Part shown: piece after piece, positions 1 to 7,550 of the stretch
Layout of the letters: every line of letters starts with the position of its first letter
How positions within the stretch are numbered: the stretch's first letter is position 1
Source of the DNA: Mucilaginibacter daejeonensis
Lineage (GTDB): Bacteria > Bacteroidota > Bacteroidia > Sphingobacteriales > Sphingobacteriaceae
DNA length: 64,000 bases
NCBI RefSeq assembly: GCF_020783335.1
Contig: NZ_CP086068.1
Span: 1,922,001 to 1,986,000 of the forward strand
Reading direction: 5' to 3'
Made by a program: the position numbers and the translations under genes
The notes under the pieces: model-generated
Databases searched by the model: none
What the model saw: the letters and a program-made list of their open reading frames with translations, nothing else
Told to the model about the DNA's origin: nothing

Positions 1-455
1 TGATAACTATGTGTCGTGACGTAGGCAAGCGCGTGCTGGTAGACCCTAAAGGGCTTGATTTTACCAAATACAAAGGTGCCACACTGATCAAACCTAATCG
101 TAAAGAAGCCGGCTTAGCCACTGGCATCAACATAAGCGACCGTCAGAGCCTTGAAAATGCTTGCCGTAAATTAAAGGAATTGGCCGAATGTGAGAGTGTG
201 ATCGTTACGCTATCTGAAGACGGTATTGCTATCTTCACAAATGATCAGTTAACCGTTATCCCGACGAAGGCTTTAGGAGTGATCGATGTTACCGGTGCAG
301 GCGACACAGTACTGGCTTCGTTAGGGGTAGCCATAGCTTCAGGACTTAGCTTGACCGAAGCATGTGAGTTCGCTAATTTGGCAGCTGCAGTAGTGGTGAG
401 CAAGGTAGGCAGTGCAACTGCAACCATCAATGAAATAAATAGCCGCCTTTCTTAG
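1..455 (+). CDS. hldA: D-glycero-beta-D-manno-heptose-7-phosphate kinase (PfkB family), 5' truncated by window edge
   Basis: The reading frame is open from the first base, so the start lies upstream and only the C-terminal half is visible. It is a PfkB/ribokinase-fold sugar kinase: the segment [20 protein letters not shown] is the nucleotide-side strand typical of RfaE/HldE domain I, and DVTGAGDT carries the GAGD anion-hole/catalytic Asp motif. Family knowledge: this kinase phosphorylates heptose-7-phosphate at C1 in ADP-heptose synthesis for LPS inner core. The stop is followed 13 bases later by gmhA, the preceding step of the same pathway, which supports heptose over ribose or fructose. No nucleotidyltransferase domain follows, so it is the HldA-only form. 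An alternative is a related PfkB carbohydrate kinase. Confidence 0.85.
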   Translation, partial: ITMCRDVGKRVLVDPKGLDFTKYKGATLIKPNRKEAGLATGINISDRQSLENACRKLKELAECESVIVTLSEDGIAIFTNDQLTVIPTKALGVIDVTGAGDTVLASLGVAIASGLSLTEACEFANLAAAVVVSKVGSATATINEINSRLS

Positions 456-468
456 TACATCTACATAT

Positions 469-1032
469 ATGGATACATCTATACAAAATATTTTTGGCGA
501 GCATATACAAGTTGCTCAACAAACAAGGGAAGTACTCTCAGGTAAGATAGAACAAGTTTGTACCATCATTCTTGACTGCCTTTCACGTGGCAACAAGGTT
601 CTGTTGTTCGGCAACGGGGGAAGTGCATCTGACGCGCAGCATATCGCTGCCGAATTTGTTGGACGATTTGTCAAGGACCGCAGATCATACCCGGCCATAG
701 CGCTCACTACAGATACATCAGCCCTTACTGCTATCGGTAATGATTATGGTTTCGAACGTGTGTTCGAGCGCCAGGTAGAAGGCCTTGCTGTAAAAGGGGA
801 TGTGGTTATTGGTATATCTACAAGCGGTAATAGCCCAAATGTGCTACGCGGGTTGCAGTATGCTAAAAAGCTTGAGTGTGCGGTGATAGGCATGTCTGGT
901 AACGATGGTGGTGCAATGAATGCGCTTTGTGACATCAATTTAGTAGTGCCCTCAACCATAACTGCACGTATACAAGAAATGCATATTTTGACCGGGCATA
1001 TCATATGCCAAATGGTTGATGAGAGACTTTGA
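469..1032 (+). CDS. gmhA: Phosphoheptose isomerase (sedoheptulose-7-phosphate isomerase)
   Basis: A 187-residue SIS-domain protein, the normal length for GmhA. It converts sedoheptulose 7-phosphate to D-glycero-D-manno-heptose 7-phosphate, the first step towards ADP-heptose for lipopolysaccharide, in the cytoplasm. Visible family motifs are [19 protein letters not shown] (about residues 46-64) and [14 protein letters not shown], which form the sugar-phosphate site, plus a C-terminal helix with [18 protein letters not shown] carrying the conserved Glu/His. It follows the heptose kinase gene with a 13-base gap, so the two are probably co-transcribed. A strong terminator follows. Confidence 0.95.
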   Translation: MDTSIQNIFGEHIQVAQQTREVLSGKIEQVCTIILDCLSRGNKVLLFGNGGSASDAQHIAAEFVGRFVKDRRSYPAIALTTDTSALTAIGNDYGFERVFERQVEGLAVKGDVVIGISTSGNSPNVLRGLQYAKKLECAVIGMSGNDGGAMNALCDINLVVPSTITARIQEMHILTGHIICQMVDERL

Positions 1033-1063
1033 GATCTCAGTAGCCATAGCGTTAGATATAGAT

Positions 1064-1112
1064 AAAACAAGACCCGAACAGCCTAGAAGCAGTGTCCGGC
1101 TGTCTTGTTTTT
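1064..1112 (+). terminator. Rho-independent terminator after the heptose genes
   Basis: The arm AAAACAAG (1064-1071) pairs with CTTGTTTT (1104-1111). Inside it ACAGCC (1078-1083) pairs with GGCTGT (1098-1103), leaving a bulge on the left side. The right arm ends in a T run. It lies about 30 bases after the gmhA stop. Confidence 0.75.
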
Positions 1113-1213
1113 AAACGTTATGATCAGTATATAATTGGTTAAAAATTAAAATATATCTGCTATTTTAGCGAACTATTCTGAATAAGCATTTCGCTTATGG
1201 GTGTTATAATAAT

Positions 1214-2611
1214 ATGAGTCACAGATACGCAACCTTTATTAAAGCCATCAATCTTTCTGTTGATTATGTTATTCTAAATCTGAGTATGATCATTGCCTAT
1301 ATCATAGTCGATCGGTCATACATCATGTGGCTTAACAACCACAATTATCTTCCCATCGTTCTGGTGTTCAATCTGATCTGGCTTTTGTCAGCCAATATCA
1401 CGCGGTTTTACGAACAAGTTCTGAATAAGGACTCTATTAAAACCTATAGGGGAGTGTTCAAGACCTATCTACTGTTCGTAAGCTTGATCTGTTTTACGGT
1501 ATTGATCATTATCGGCACCAAAGCTTATTCGATCACGCGTCAGTACCTGTTCTATTCACTGGCCATGTTCGGCTTTTTGCTGGGCACCTGGAAGTTGATC
1601 TTTTTGGCGATACGCCGCAGCGATCGGGCATTGCTAACCGATTTCAGGCAGGTGGTGATCGTAGGTGGCGGCCGTATAGGTAACGATCTGTTGAACTTTG
1701 TAACCCACAACCCAGAGAGAGGCTATAAGATTTTAGGTTTTTTTGATGACAACCGCGGCACTATCAGTGATAACCTTTATTTGGGCGGTACAGATAAATG
1801 TATCCAGTACGTTAAGGATAACCGCGTAGATGAGATATTCTGCACGTTGCCCAATTCGGAATCAGATAAAATAGAAAAGCTGATGATGGATGCCGATAAG
1901 AACCTGATCAGGTTCAAGTTGGTGCCTGAGTTCTATTACACACATAAGCCTACCTTTGTACAAAACTTCGGGCATATACCGGTGATATCCATCAGGCCCG
2001 AGCCATTGGAGAACATGCTCAATCGTTTCTTCAAACGTTTGTTCGATATCTTATTCTCTCTGTTCATTATACTTTTTGTGTTCAGTTGGTTGATGCCTAT
2101 TTTGGCTATACTGATCAAAATGAGTTCTAAAGGTCCTATATTCTTTGTGCAGGTACGTTCAGGACGTGACAATGAAGCGTTCAATTGCTACAAGTTCAGA
2201 AGCATGAAGGTAAATGCCGACTCAGATGCAAAACAGGCTACGCGCGGCGATACCCGGATCACCAAAATAGGAGCGTTCCTTCGTAAAACCAATCTTGACG
2301 AGCTGCCTCAGTTCTTTAACGTGCTAATGGGTAACATGACCGTTGTTGGTCCGCGTCCACACATGTTGAAACATACCGAAGATTATTCAAAACTGATCGA
2401 CCAGTTCATGGTGCGCCACTTTTTAAAACCTGGTATTACCGGCTGGGCACAGGTGAACGGTTTGCGCGGTGAGACCAAGACCACCGAGGATATGCTGCAA
2501 CGCGTTGAAGCTGATGTTTGGTACCTTGAGAACTGGTCTTTCCTGCTCGACCTGAAGATCATTTTCCTTACCTTTTGGGGTACTGTAAGGGGGGATAAGA
2601 ACGCTTTTTAA
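1214..2611 (+). CDS. Undecaprenyl-phosphate glucose phosphotransferase (WcaJ-like polyprenyl glycosylphosphotransferase)
   Basis: A 465-residue membrane enzyme that transfers a sugar-1-phosphate from a nucleotide sugar to undecaprenyl phosphate, starting exopolysaccharide or O-antigen repeat units. Four N-terminal membrane segments (about residues 10-130) are followed by a Rossmann-like CoA-binding_3 domain with VVIVGGGRIGNDLL. A further membrane segment (about 275-300) leads into the C-terminal bacterial sugar transferase domain, recognised by NCYKFRSMKVNAD, LRKTNLDELPQFFNVLMG, VVGPRPH and PGITGWAQVNGLRGET. The length matches the WcaJ/EpsL class. It stands alone between two terminators, so it is probably monocistronic. 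The sugar specificity (glucose or galactose) cannot be read from sequence. Confidence 0.92.
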   Translation: MSHRYATFIKAINLSVDYVILNLSMIIAYIIVDRSYIMWLNNHNYLPIVLVFNLIWLLSANITRFYEQVLNKDSIKTYRGVFKTYLLFVSLICFTVLIIIGTKAYSITRQYLFYSLAMFGFLLGTWKLIFLAIRRSDRALLTDFRQVVIVGGGRIGNDLLNFVTHNPERGYKILGFFDDNRGTISDNLYLGGTDKCIQYVKDNRVDEIFCTLPNSESDKIEKLMMDADKNLIRFKLVPEFYYTHKPTFVQNFGHIPVISIRPEPLENMLNRFFKRLFDILFSLFIILFVFSWLMPILAILIKMSSKGPIFFVQVRSGRDNEAFNCYKFRSMKVNADSDAKQATRGDTRITKIGAFLRKTNLDELPQFFNVLMGNMTVVGPRPHMLKHTEDYSKLIDQFMVRHFLKPGITGWAQVNGLRGETKTTEDMLQRVEADVWYLENWSFLLDLKIIFLTFWGTVRGDKNAF

Positions 2612-2672
2612 CTTGACCATAAATTTAATCGGTTAATATTCAGTACTCTTAACATAAATAACTTTTTTTGTT

Positions 2673-2702
2673 TTTGAACTTAATGAGATAACGCTATATT
2701 TG
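2673..2702 (+). promoter_or_regulatory. Promoter of tRNA-Leu (Bacteroidetes -33/-7 type)
   Basis: TTTG at 2673-2676, an 18-base spacer and TATATTTG at 2695-2702 match the Bacteroidetes TTTG / TAnnTTTG pattern. The tRNA begins 21 bases after the -7 box. Confidence 0.75.
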
Positions 2703-2723
2703 CACCTCTCAATAACCAAAGGC

Positions 2724-2805
2724 GCGGAAGTGGCGTAATTGGTAGCCGCACCAGACTTAGGATCTGGCGCCGCGAGGCGTGGGGGTTCGAGTCCCTTCTT
2801 CCGCA
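2724..2805 (+). tRNA. tRNA-Leu (anticodon UAG)
   Basis: The acceptor arm GCGGAAG (2724-2730) pairs with CTTCCGC (2798-2804), followed by discriminator A. The anticodon stem CCAGA/TCTGG encloses loop CTTAGGA, giving anticodon TAG at 2758-2760 (reads CUA/CUN leucine codons). A long variable arm (CGCCGCGAGGCG region) marks a class II tRNA, as expected for leucine. The T loop TTCGAGT is normal. The CCA tail is not encoded. Confidence 0.97.
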
Positions 2806-2810
2806 CTATA

Positions 2811-2840
2811 AAAAAAGCTCTCATATCGAGAGCTTTTTTT
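2811..2840 (+). terminator. Rho-independent terminator of tRNA-Leu
   Basis: AAAAAAGCTCTC (2811-2822), loop ATATC, then GAGAGCTTTTTT (2828-2839): a perfect 12-bp hairpin ending in a T run. It starts 5 bases after the tRNA. Confidence 0.9.
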
Positions 2841-2925
2841 ATGTCCGATGTTTTTATTCCGTCACCATATCAATTTTGATAGTGAAATATTGTGGAGACA
2901 GTTACTGATGCTTACATTGGTCATT

Positions 2926-3684
2926 ATGAAAAGATATCTTCTGCTTTTTATGATCTTGATGACGCTTTCAGCGTATTCGCAAGGTAACCTCAATAACTAT
3001 AAGTATGTGATCGTTCCAGAGAGGTTCGCTTTTCAAAAAGACGATGATCAGTATGCGCTTAACAGCAGCACCAAGCTACTGTTAGAACAAAAAGGTTTTA
3101 CTGTCTTTCTTGACAACAAGGATCTGCCTGCTGATGTAGCGAATAATAAATGCGCGGCGCTTACCGCCGACCTTCAAAATAATAGCGGGTTATTTTCCAC
3201 CAAATTAATTTTGCTTTTAAAAGATTGCAGAGGTGAGACTGTGTTCAAAAGTGGGGTAGGTAGTAGCCGTGAAAAAGACTATGGTGCAGCATACAACATG
3301 GCCTTAAAAGATGCCTTTGTCTCATTAGAAAAGGTGCCTTACAGATACGCAGGACCAGGCGAGACGATAGCACAGCAGCCTGCGACAGTCAATGTTGCTA
3401 CAACGGAGACCGTGGCGGTGAGTGATAAAAGTAATGCTCAAGCAGAAATCAAGACCAGCTTAAATACTACGTTATACGCTCAGCCTATTACCAATGGTTA
3501 CCAACTGGTTGATGTTACGCCAAAGAAAGTGCTCACTTTATTGAAGACCTCGAAAGCCGACCAATTTATTGCTTACAATAATGGAGGTGTGAGCGGCGTG
3601 GTATACAAAGCCAATGGAGAATGGGTCTACGAGTACTATAAGAACGATAAACTGATAAGCGAAAAATTAGCCATCAAGTTTTAA
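2926..3684 (+). CDS. Secreted protein of unknown function
   Basis: A 252-residue protein from the ATG at 2926. An in-frame ATG further upstream (2848) would add 26 residues before what is clearly a signal peptide (MKRYLLLFMILMTLSAYSQ), so I use the inner start. The signal peptide predicts export to the periplasm or outer membrane. There is no lipobox. The mature protein has a mixed alpha/beta look, with an N-terminal part containing KYVIVPERFAFQ and a C-terminal part ending WVYEYYKNDKLISEKLAIKF, which resembles a beta-strand repeat. I do not recognise a family. It sits between the tRNA terminator and a convergent gene, so it is probably monocistronic. Confidence 0.75.
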   Translation: MKRYLLLFMILMTLSAYSQGNLNNYKYVIVPERFAFQKDDDQYALNSSTKLLLEQKGFTVFLDNKDLPADVANNKCAALTADLQNNSGLFSTKLILLLKDCRGETVFKSGVGSSREKDYGAAYNMALKDAFVSLEKVPYRYAGPGETIAQQPATVNVATTETVAVSDKSNAQAEIKTSLNTTLYAQPITNGYQLVDVTPKKVLTLLKTSKADQFIAYNNGGVSGVVYKANGEWVYEYYKNDKLISEKLAIKF

Positions 3685-3706
3685 GGAGTGATGACCGACC
3701 GGCCCT

Positions 3707-4801
3707 CTACTTTTCAGTATCCCACCAGATTGTGGTCTTAGGAGGCCTACCAAGTGTATAGGGTTCACCGATACGTGGTACGTTCAGCTGAATGTTAAGT
3801 TTTTCGGCAGCGGGTAAAAGCTTTTTGATCGGCTCATTCCATGGATGATCGGCCTCTTCAAATTTAGCCCAATGTATGGGCTGTAGCATATCGGCTTTGA
3901 GGTCTGTTGCTGCTTGCGCACTTTGACCAAGTAGCAAGTGGGTCCATGGCCAATTAGGGCTGTATTGACCGCATTCCAATAAAGCAAGATCAAATGGGCC
4001 GTATTTTTCACCGATCTTCTTAAAATGTGAGCTATAGCCACTATCTCCACTATAATAGATCTTGTACCTGCCTGACCGGATCACGAAAGACGCCCATAGG
4101 GTCTTATTCGATGCACTGTATGATCGGTTGCTTTTATGTTGTGCAGGGGTGGCGGTGATCTCAAGTCCGCCGCTCAATGTGGTCGACTGGTCCCAGTTGA
4201 GTTCGATAATCTTCTTTCGGTCAAATCCCCAATATATCAGGTCCGAACCGATACCTAAAGGTACTACGGCCAGTTTAATGCGGTCTTTTAGTTTTTTAAG
4301 CGTTCGATAGTCCAGATGATCGTAATGATCGTGCGAAATGATCAGCACGTCTATAGGCGGCATGTCCTTAGCATGGTAGTGGGTAGTGCCCGGAAACGCT
4401 GTCATGACGCCCGGTATCGGTCCCGCATGATCACTGAATACCGGATCGATCAGGACATTCCCTTGTTGTGTCTTGATCAGCAGAGAGGAATGGCCGAACC
4501 ATACAACAGTAGGTGCAGTTGCTTTTAAACTTTTGAGGTCGGTTTTAACCCACGGCAACTGGTGAGATGGCCTGATGGTGGATGGCTTGGTCTTCAGGAA
4601 TAACCAGCGTTTATGTTTAGTGGCAGAATCAAGGTTGCTGGTCTGATTTTGGAAACCGCCATTCTTGTAATTAGCTAAGCTATCCAATGCGGTCAATGCG
4701 TCGCCTTCAGGGTCTCGTCCCATCGAGCGTATCACACCGCAACTTGCCAATACAGATATCAAAAACGCTGATAATATATATCCAAACCAGTTCCTTCTCA
4801 T
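3707..4801 (-). CDS. Metallo-beta-lactamase-fold hydrolase (UlaG / NAPE-PLD-like), predicted lipoprotein
   Basis: 364 residues from the ATG at 4801. An upstream in-frame ATG (4834) exists but lies inside a terminator hairpin and would precede the signal sequence. The N-terminus MRRNWFGYILSAFLISVLASC is a lipoprotein signal with lipobox LASC, so the protein is probably anchored in the envelope. The metallo-beta-lactamase motif HxHxDH is seen as ISHDHYDHLDY, with later ligands in YYSGDSGYSSHF and PIHWAKF. The family (PF12706-type beta-lactamase_2, as in NAPE-hydrolysing phospholipase D and UlaG) hydrolyses phosphodiester or lactone bonds with Zn or Mn. The substrate is unknown. Confidence 0.88.
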   Translation of the reverse strand: MRRNWFGYILSAFLISVLASCGVIRSMGRDPEGDALTALDSLANYKNGGFQNQTSNLDSATKHKRWLFLKTKPSTIRPSHQLPWVKTDLKSLKATAPTVVWFGHSSLLIKTQQGNVLIDPVFSDHAGPIPGVMTAFPGTTHYHAKDMPPIDVLIISHDHYDHLDYRTLKKLKDRIKLAVVPLGIGSDLIYWGFDRKKIIELNWDQSTTLSGGLEITATPAQHKSNRSYSASNKTLWASFVIRSGRYKIYYSGDSGYSSHFKKIGEKYGPFDLALLECGQYSPNWPWTHLLLGQSAQAATDLKADMLQPIHWAKFEEADHPWNEPIKKLLPAAEKLNIQLNVPRIGEPYTLGRPPKTTIWWDTEK

Positions 4802-4802
4802 T

Positions 4803-4842
4803 GAAAAAAATAACGCAATGATCAGGCCGATCATTGCGTTAT
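4803..4842 (-). terminator. Rho-independent terminator of the secreted esterase gene
   Basis: A perfect 14-bp inverted repeat (4810-4823 with 4829-4842, loop AGGCC) is followed on the minus strand by seven Ts. It lies downstream of the esterase gene and immediately before the start codon at 4801, so it also argues against the longer start of the metallo-beta-lactamase-fold gene. Confidence 0.85.
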
Positions 4843-4866
4843 CAAGTAGGTGTGGCCTTACAGCGT

Positions 4867-5688
4867 TTAGTCAGCGTCGATAGCTTTGCTTAGCATCCTG
4901 ACCTCTTTGATAAGAAGCGGGAACGCCGGTTCAGCCATACCGCCGTGGTCAAAACCTTGCAATTCATAGAGGCGGGTCGCTTTGTGGCCCGCCAGTTTCA
5001 TCATGCGCGATAGGTAAGCGTTCTCTTCGTATCGGCCATATAGTTCCATCTCCCGGTCGCCGGTGATAAGCAACATGGGAGGTGCATCAGGCCTTACAAA
5101 ATATAAAGGAGCGTACTCGTCAATAGTGGGCTGGGTCTCTTTAATGCCCCGTTCTTTACGGATGGTGAAATGCGTGATGGCCTGACCACTGAAGGGGATA
5201 AGCCCCGCGATGGAATTCGCATCGATCTTGTATTTGTCCAGGTACTTTTTGTTCAACGTACACATCATGCCCAAGTAGCCACCGGCCGAATGACCTGAGA
5301 TAAAGATCAGTTTGGTGTTACCGCCGTACTGTTTGGCGTGACCGAATACCCAGGCTATTGCTGCCGCGGCATCTTCGATGTATGCAGGAGCGGTGGCGGT
5401 GGGAGACAAGCGATAGCCGACCCCAACAATGATGTAACCTTTGTTCTTGAGCGCTGCCGGCAGTTCTTTCTTACCGGCAGTTATGCCGCCACCATGGAAC
5501 CATACGATGGTCGGCGCGTTCTTAGCGGCCTTTGAATAATAGATATCCAGCTTGCATTGTGACGCCATATAAGGGTCTTTCTTGACCGTATCGGCGTAGT
5601 AGGGTATGTCGGTCTCTGTTACGTAATTGTCCTGCGCCGTAGCGCTGAGACCGAAGAGTATGAGAAAAACGAGTAAGTACTTCTTCAT
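4867..5688 (-). CDS. Secreted alpha/beta hydrolase (carboxylesterase / BD-FAE-like)
   Basis: 273 residues with a signal peptide (MKKYLLVFLILFGLSATAQ). The alpha/beta-hydrolase machinery is complete: oxyanion motif HGGG (about 65-68), nucleophile elbow GHSAGG (Ser134), acid Asp211 in LLITGDREM and His248 in GFDHGG. This arrangement is that of the hormone-sensitive-lipase/BD-FAE group of small-acyl and feruloyl esterases. Polysaccharide or plant-ester deacylation is plausible given the GH5 enzyme encoded divergently at 5833. The exact substrate is not determinable. Confidence 0.88.
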   Translation of the reverse strand: MKKYLLVFLILFGLSATAQDNYVTETDIPYYADTVKKDPYMASQCKLDIYYSKAAKNAPTIVWFHGGGITAGKKELPAALKNKGYIIVGVGYRLSPTATAPAYIEDAAAAIAWVFGHAKQYGGNTKLIFISGHSAGGYLGMMCTLNKKYLDKYKIDANSIAGLIPFSGQAITHFTIRKERGIKETQPTIDEYAPLYFVRPDAPPMLLITGDREMELYGRYEENAYLSRMMKLAGHKATRLYELQGFDHGGMAEPAFPLLIKEVRMLSKAIDAD

Positions 5689-5805
5689 AAGTTGATCAGG
5701 TAAGCGGTAAATATGCGATTATTCGTTGAACACGTCATGGTTATAGCAAGGCTTTTACAATGCACAACGGGTAAAATACATGTAGGCGATTCTCCGAGGT
5801 ATTTT

Positions 5806-5813
5806 TAGCTTTG
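5806..5813 (+). promoter_or_regulatory. Promoter -7 box upstream of the GH5 gene
   Basis: TAGCTTTG matches the Bacteroidetes TAnnTTTG box and lies 19 bases before the GH5 start codon. No clear -33 TTG is visible. Confidence 0.5.
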
Positions 5814-5832
5814 GCATTTTATTGCTTTCACC

Positions 5833-7134
5833 ATGCATTTAAAACGTATTCTTCCCATTGCCTTGGCATTTTGCTTGTCGTTATTATTGACAGACCGGAC
5901 CCACGCACAGCACATCACCGTTAAGAATGGCCAGTTCATGCTGGGCAATAAGCCTTATTACTTCGTAGGGGCTAATTATTGGTATGGCGGCTTGTTGGCC
6001 ATTGCTAAAGATCCTGAAGTCGGTAAAGCCAGGTTACGCAAGGAATTGGACATGATGAAAGCCAATGGCATCACAAACCTGCGTGTGCTGGCCGGTGGAG
6101 AGGGCGAAGGCCTGATGAACGGCGTGAACCGTGTGAAACCTGCCCTGCAGCCCAAGCACAATATCTTTGATCCAGAAGTGATGAAAGGCTTGGATTACCT
6201 GCTTTATGAAATGGGTAAGCGAAAAATGTACGCCGTGCTTTACCTCAGCAACGAGTGGGATTGGAGCGGCGGCTTTTTGCAGTACCTGATCTGGAACGGC
6301 AAGTTGAGTAAGGACAGTATCGAGAACAAGGTCGACTGGCCTACGTTGCAGCGCTACTCGAGCCGGTTCTATAGCTGCGAGCCTTGTGTGCAGGATTACA
6401 AAAAGCAGTTAGAGTATGTGGTTAAGCATGTGAATACCTATACCAAAAAGCCATATACGCAAGACCCGGCCATCATGGCGTGGGAATTGGCCAACGAACC
6501 TCGCCCTATGCGCCCCGAAGCGGTGGAGGCCTACAAACAGTTCACCTCAAGCATGGCTGCCCACATCAAACAGTTGGATAAGAACCACTTGGTAACCCTG
6601 GGTACAGAAGGTAGCATTGGCACGCAAGAATCTACAGAGTTATTAAAGGAGGTGCATGCGCCTGCACAGGTCGACTACCTGACCATACACATCTGGCCCA
6701 AGAACTGGCTTTGGTTTAGCGATACCAGCATCGTGAAGGGGATGCCTACCGTGATCAAGAACACCAAAGATTACCTGTACAAGAACGTGGAGGTGGCTAA
6801 AGCGCTCAACAAGCCGATCGTGATCGAGGAGTTCGGTTTGCCACGCGATCGACACTCCTTTGAGATCAGCTCAACCACCTCATCCAGAGATAAGTATTAT
6901 GCATCCATATTTGAGGAACTCTTAAAAAGCAAGCAAAGCAACGGCATCATAGCCGGAGCTAACTTTTGGGCTATGGGCGGTACCTCACGACCTATACCCG
7001 GCCAACTGTTCCACAAGGATGGTGATGATATGATGGGCGATCCGCCGCAGGAGGAACAAGGCCTTAATGCGGTTTTCGACAGCGACCGCACTACCTGGGA
7101 AGTGATCAAAAAGTATGCATTGATGATCAAATAG
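5833..7134 (+). CDS. Secreted glycoside hydrolase family 5, endo-beta-1,4-mannanase-like (GH5_7 type)
   Basis: 433 residues with a signal peptide ending THAQ (about residue 26). The (beta/alpha)8 barrel begins NGQFMLGNKPYYFVGANYWYGG, a GH5_7 mannanase hallmark. The acid/base Glu is in ELANEPR (E222), and the nucleophile is the second Glu of IVIEEFGLPRD (E333). HIWPKNW holds the usual substrate-side His/Trp. Family knowledge: retaining endo-hydrolysis of beta-1,4-mannan or glucomannan. No carbohydrate-binding module is visible. It has its own -7 box and is divergent from the esterase gene. Other GH5 subfamilies cannot be ruled out without alignment. Confidence 0.88.
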   Translation: MHLKRILPIALAFCLSLLLTDRTHAQHITVKNGQFMLGNKPYYFVGANYWYGGLLAIAKDPEVGKARLRKELDMMKANGITNLRVLAGGEGEGLMNGVNRVKPALQPKHNIFDPEVMKGLDYLLYEMGKRKMYAVLYLSNEWDWSGGFLQYLIWNGKLSKDSIENKVDWPTLQRYSSRFYSCEPCVQDYKKQLEYVVKHVNTYTKKPYTQDPAIMAWELANEPRPMRPEAVEAYKQFTSSMAAHIKQLDKNHLVTLGTEGSIGTQESTELLKEVHAPAQVDYLTIHIWPKNWLWFSDTSIVKGMPTVIKNTKDYLYKNVEVAKALNKPIVIEEFGLPRDRHSFEISSTTSSRDKYYASIFEELLKSKQSNGIIAGANFWAMGGTSRPIPGQLFHKDGDDMMGDPPQEEQGLNAVFDSDRTTWEVIKKYALMIK

Positions 7135-7211
7135 AGCGATCGCCAAATTTGTAATGGGGTGTCGTAATAGGCCTGTGGATGGGTAGAATGCGACAATCGG
7201 CCACCTGCTCT

Positions 7212-7358
7212 AAGTGTTACATTTGCGTGTTGAAGTGTTACATTTGGTGTTACATTTCGATATTTTGTATGCTTTTTCTGGAAAAAGTTGGGTTTTTGCA
7301 AGTTTTGCAATGCGCGGAAGTGGGGAAAGTTGGGGAATTTTGTTACATCGGTGTAACA
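7212..7358. repeat. Cluster of short GTGTTACATTT repeats with one inverted pair
   Basis: AAGTGTTACATTTG occurs at 7212-7225 and 7233-7246, and GTGTTACATTT at 7247-7257. A separate inverted repeat TGTTACA-TCGG-TGTAACA lies at 7341-7358. These could be regulator sites or a genome-wide simple repeat; the sequence does not decide. Confidence 0.7.
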
Positions 7359-7516
7359 CCTGAAACGCCGGTTTGAGTTGAACTTTTCGTTGGTCGGCAA
7401 GCTGCTGATGCCTGTCCATTAAGCTACGTATGAGGTCGGTCCTCCACCGCTCATCAGCCCTGTGTCACGAACCACAGTCGAGTGTACTGCCCGTAACGTG
7501 TGTTGATAATACTTCT

Positions 7517-7524
7517 TATCTTTG
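7517..7524 (+). promoter_or_regulatory. Promoter -7 box upstream of the BamA-like gene
   Basis: TATCTTTG matches TAnnTTTG. It predicts transcription starting near 7531, about 20 bases before the TTG start at 7551, which supports that start codon. Confidence 0.55.
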
Positions 7525-7550
7525 CGCGCTGATACGAGACCCGTCACCAT

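Larger units (their letters stand above)
7135..7550. other. Intergenic region with TGTTACA repeats; no convincing gene
   Basis: 416 bases. I see no credible gene here; the open frames are low-complexity read-through of the repeats. It holds TGTTACA at 7215, 7236, 7248 and 7341, an inverted TGTAACA at 7352, and the promoter box for the next gene at 7517-7524. Confidence 0.6.

Noticed and set aside
2848..2925. Longer start of the secreted protein
   Set aside because: It would place 26 residues before a clear signal peptide.
7212..7358. Possible CRISPR array
   Set aside because: Repeats are 11-14 bases with unequal short spacers and there are no cas genes.
7179..7376. 65-codon frame, plus strand
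   Set aside because: Cys-rich translation of the TGTTACA repeats; no start context, no protein-like composition.
6897..7400. 167-codon frame on the minus strand
   Set aside because: Runs from the repeat region into the end of the GH5 gene in antisense; explained by the strong plus-strand gene.
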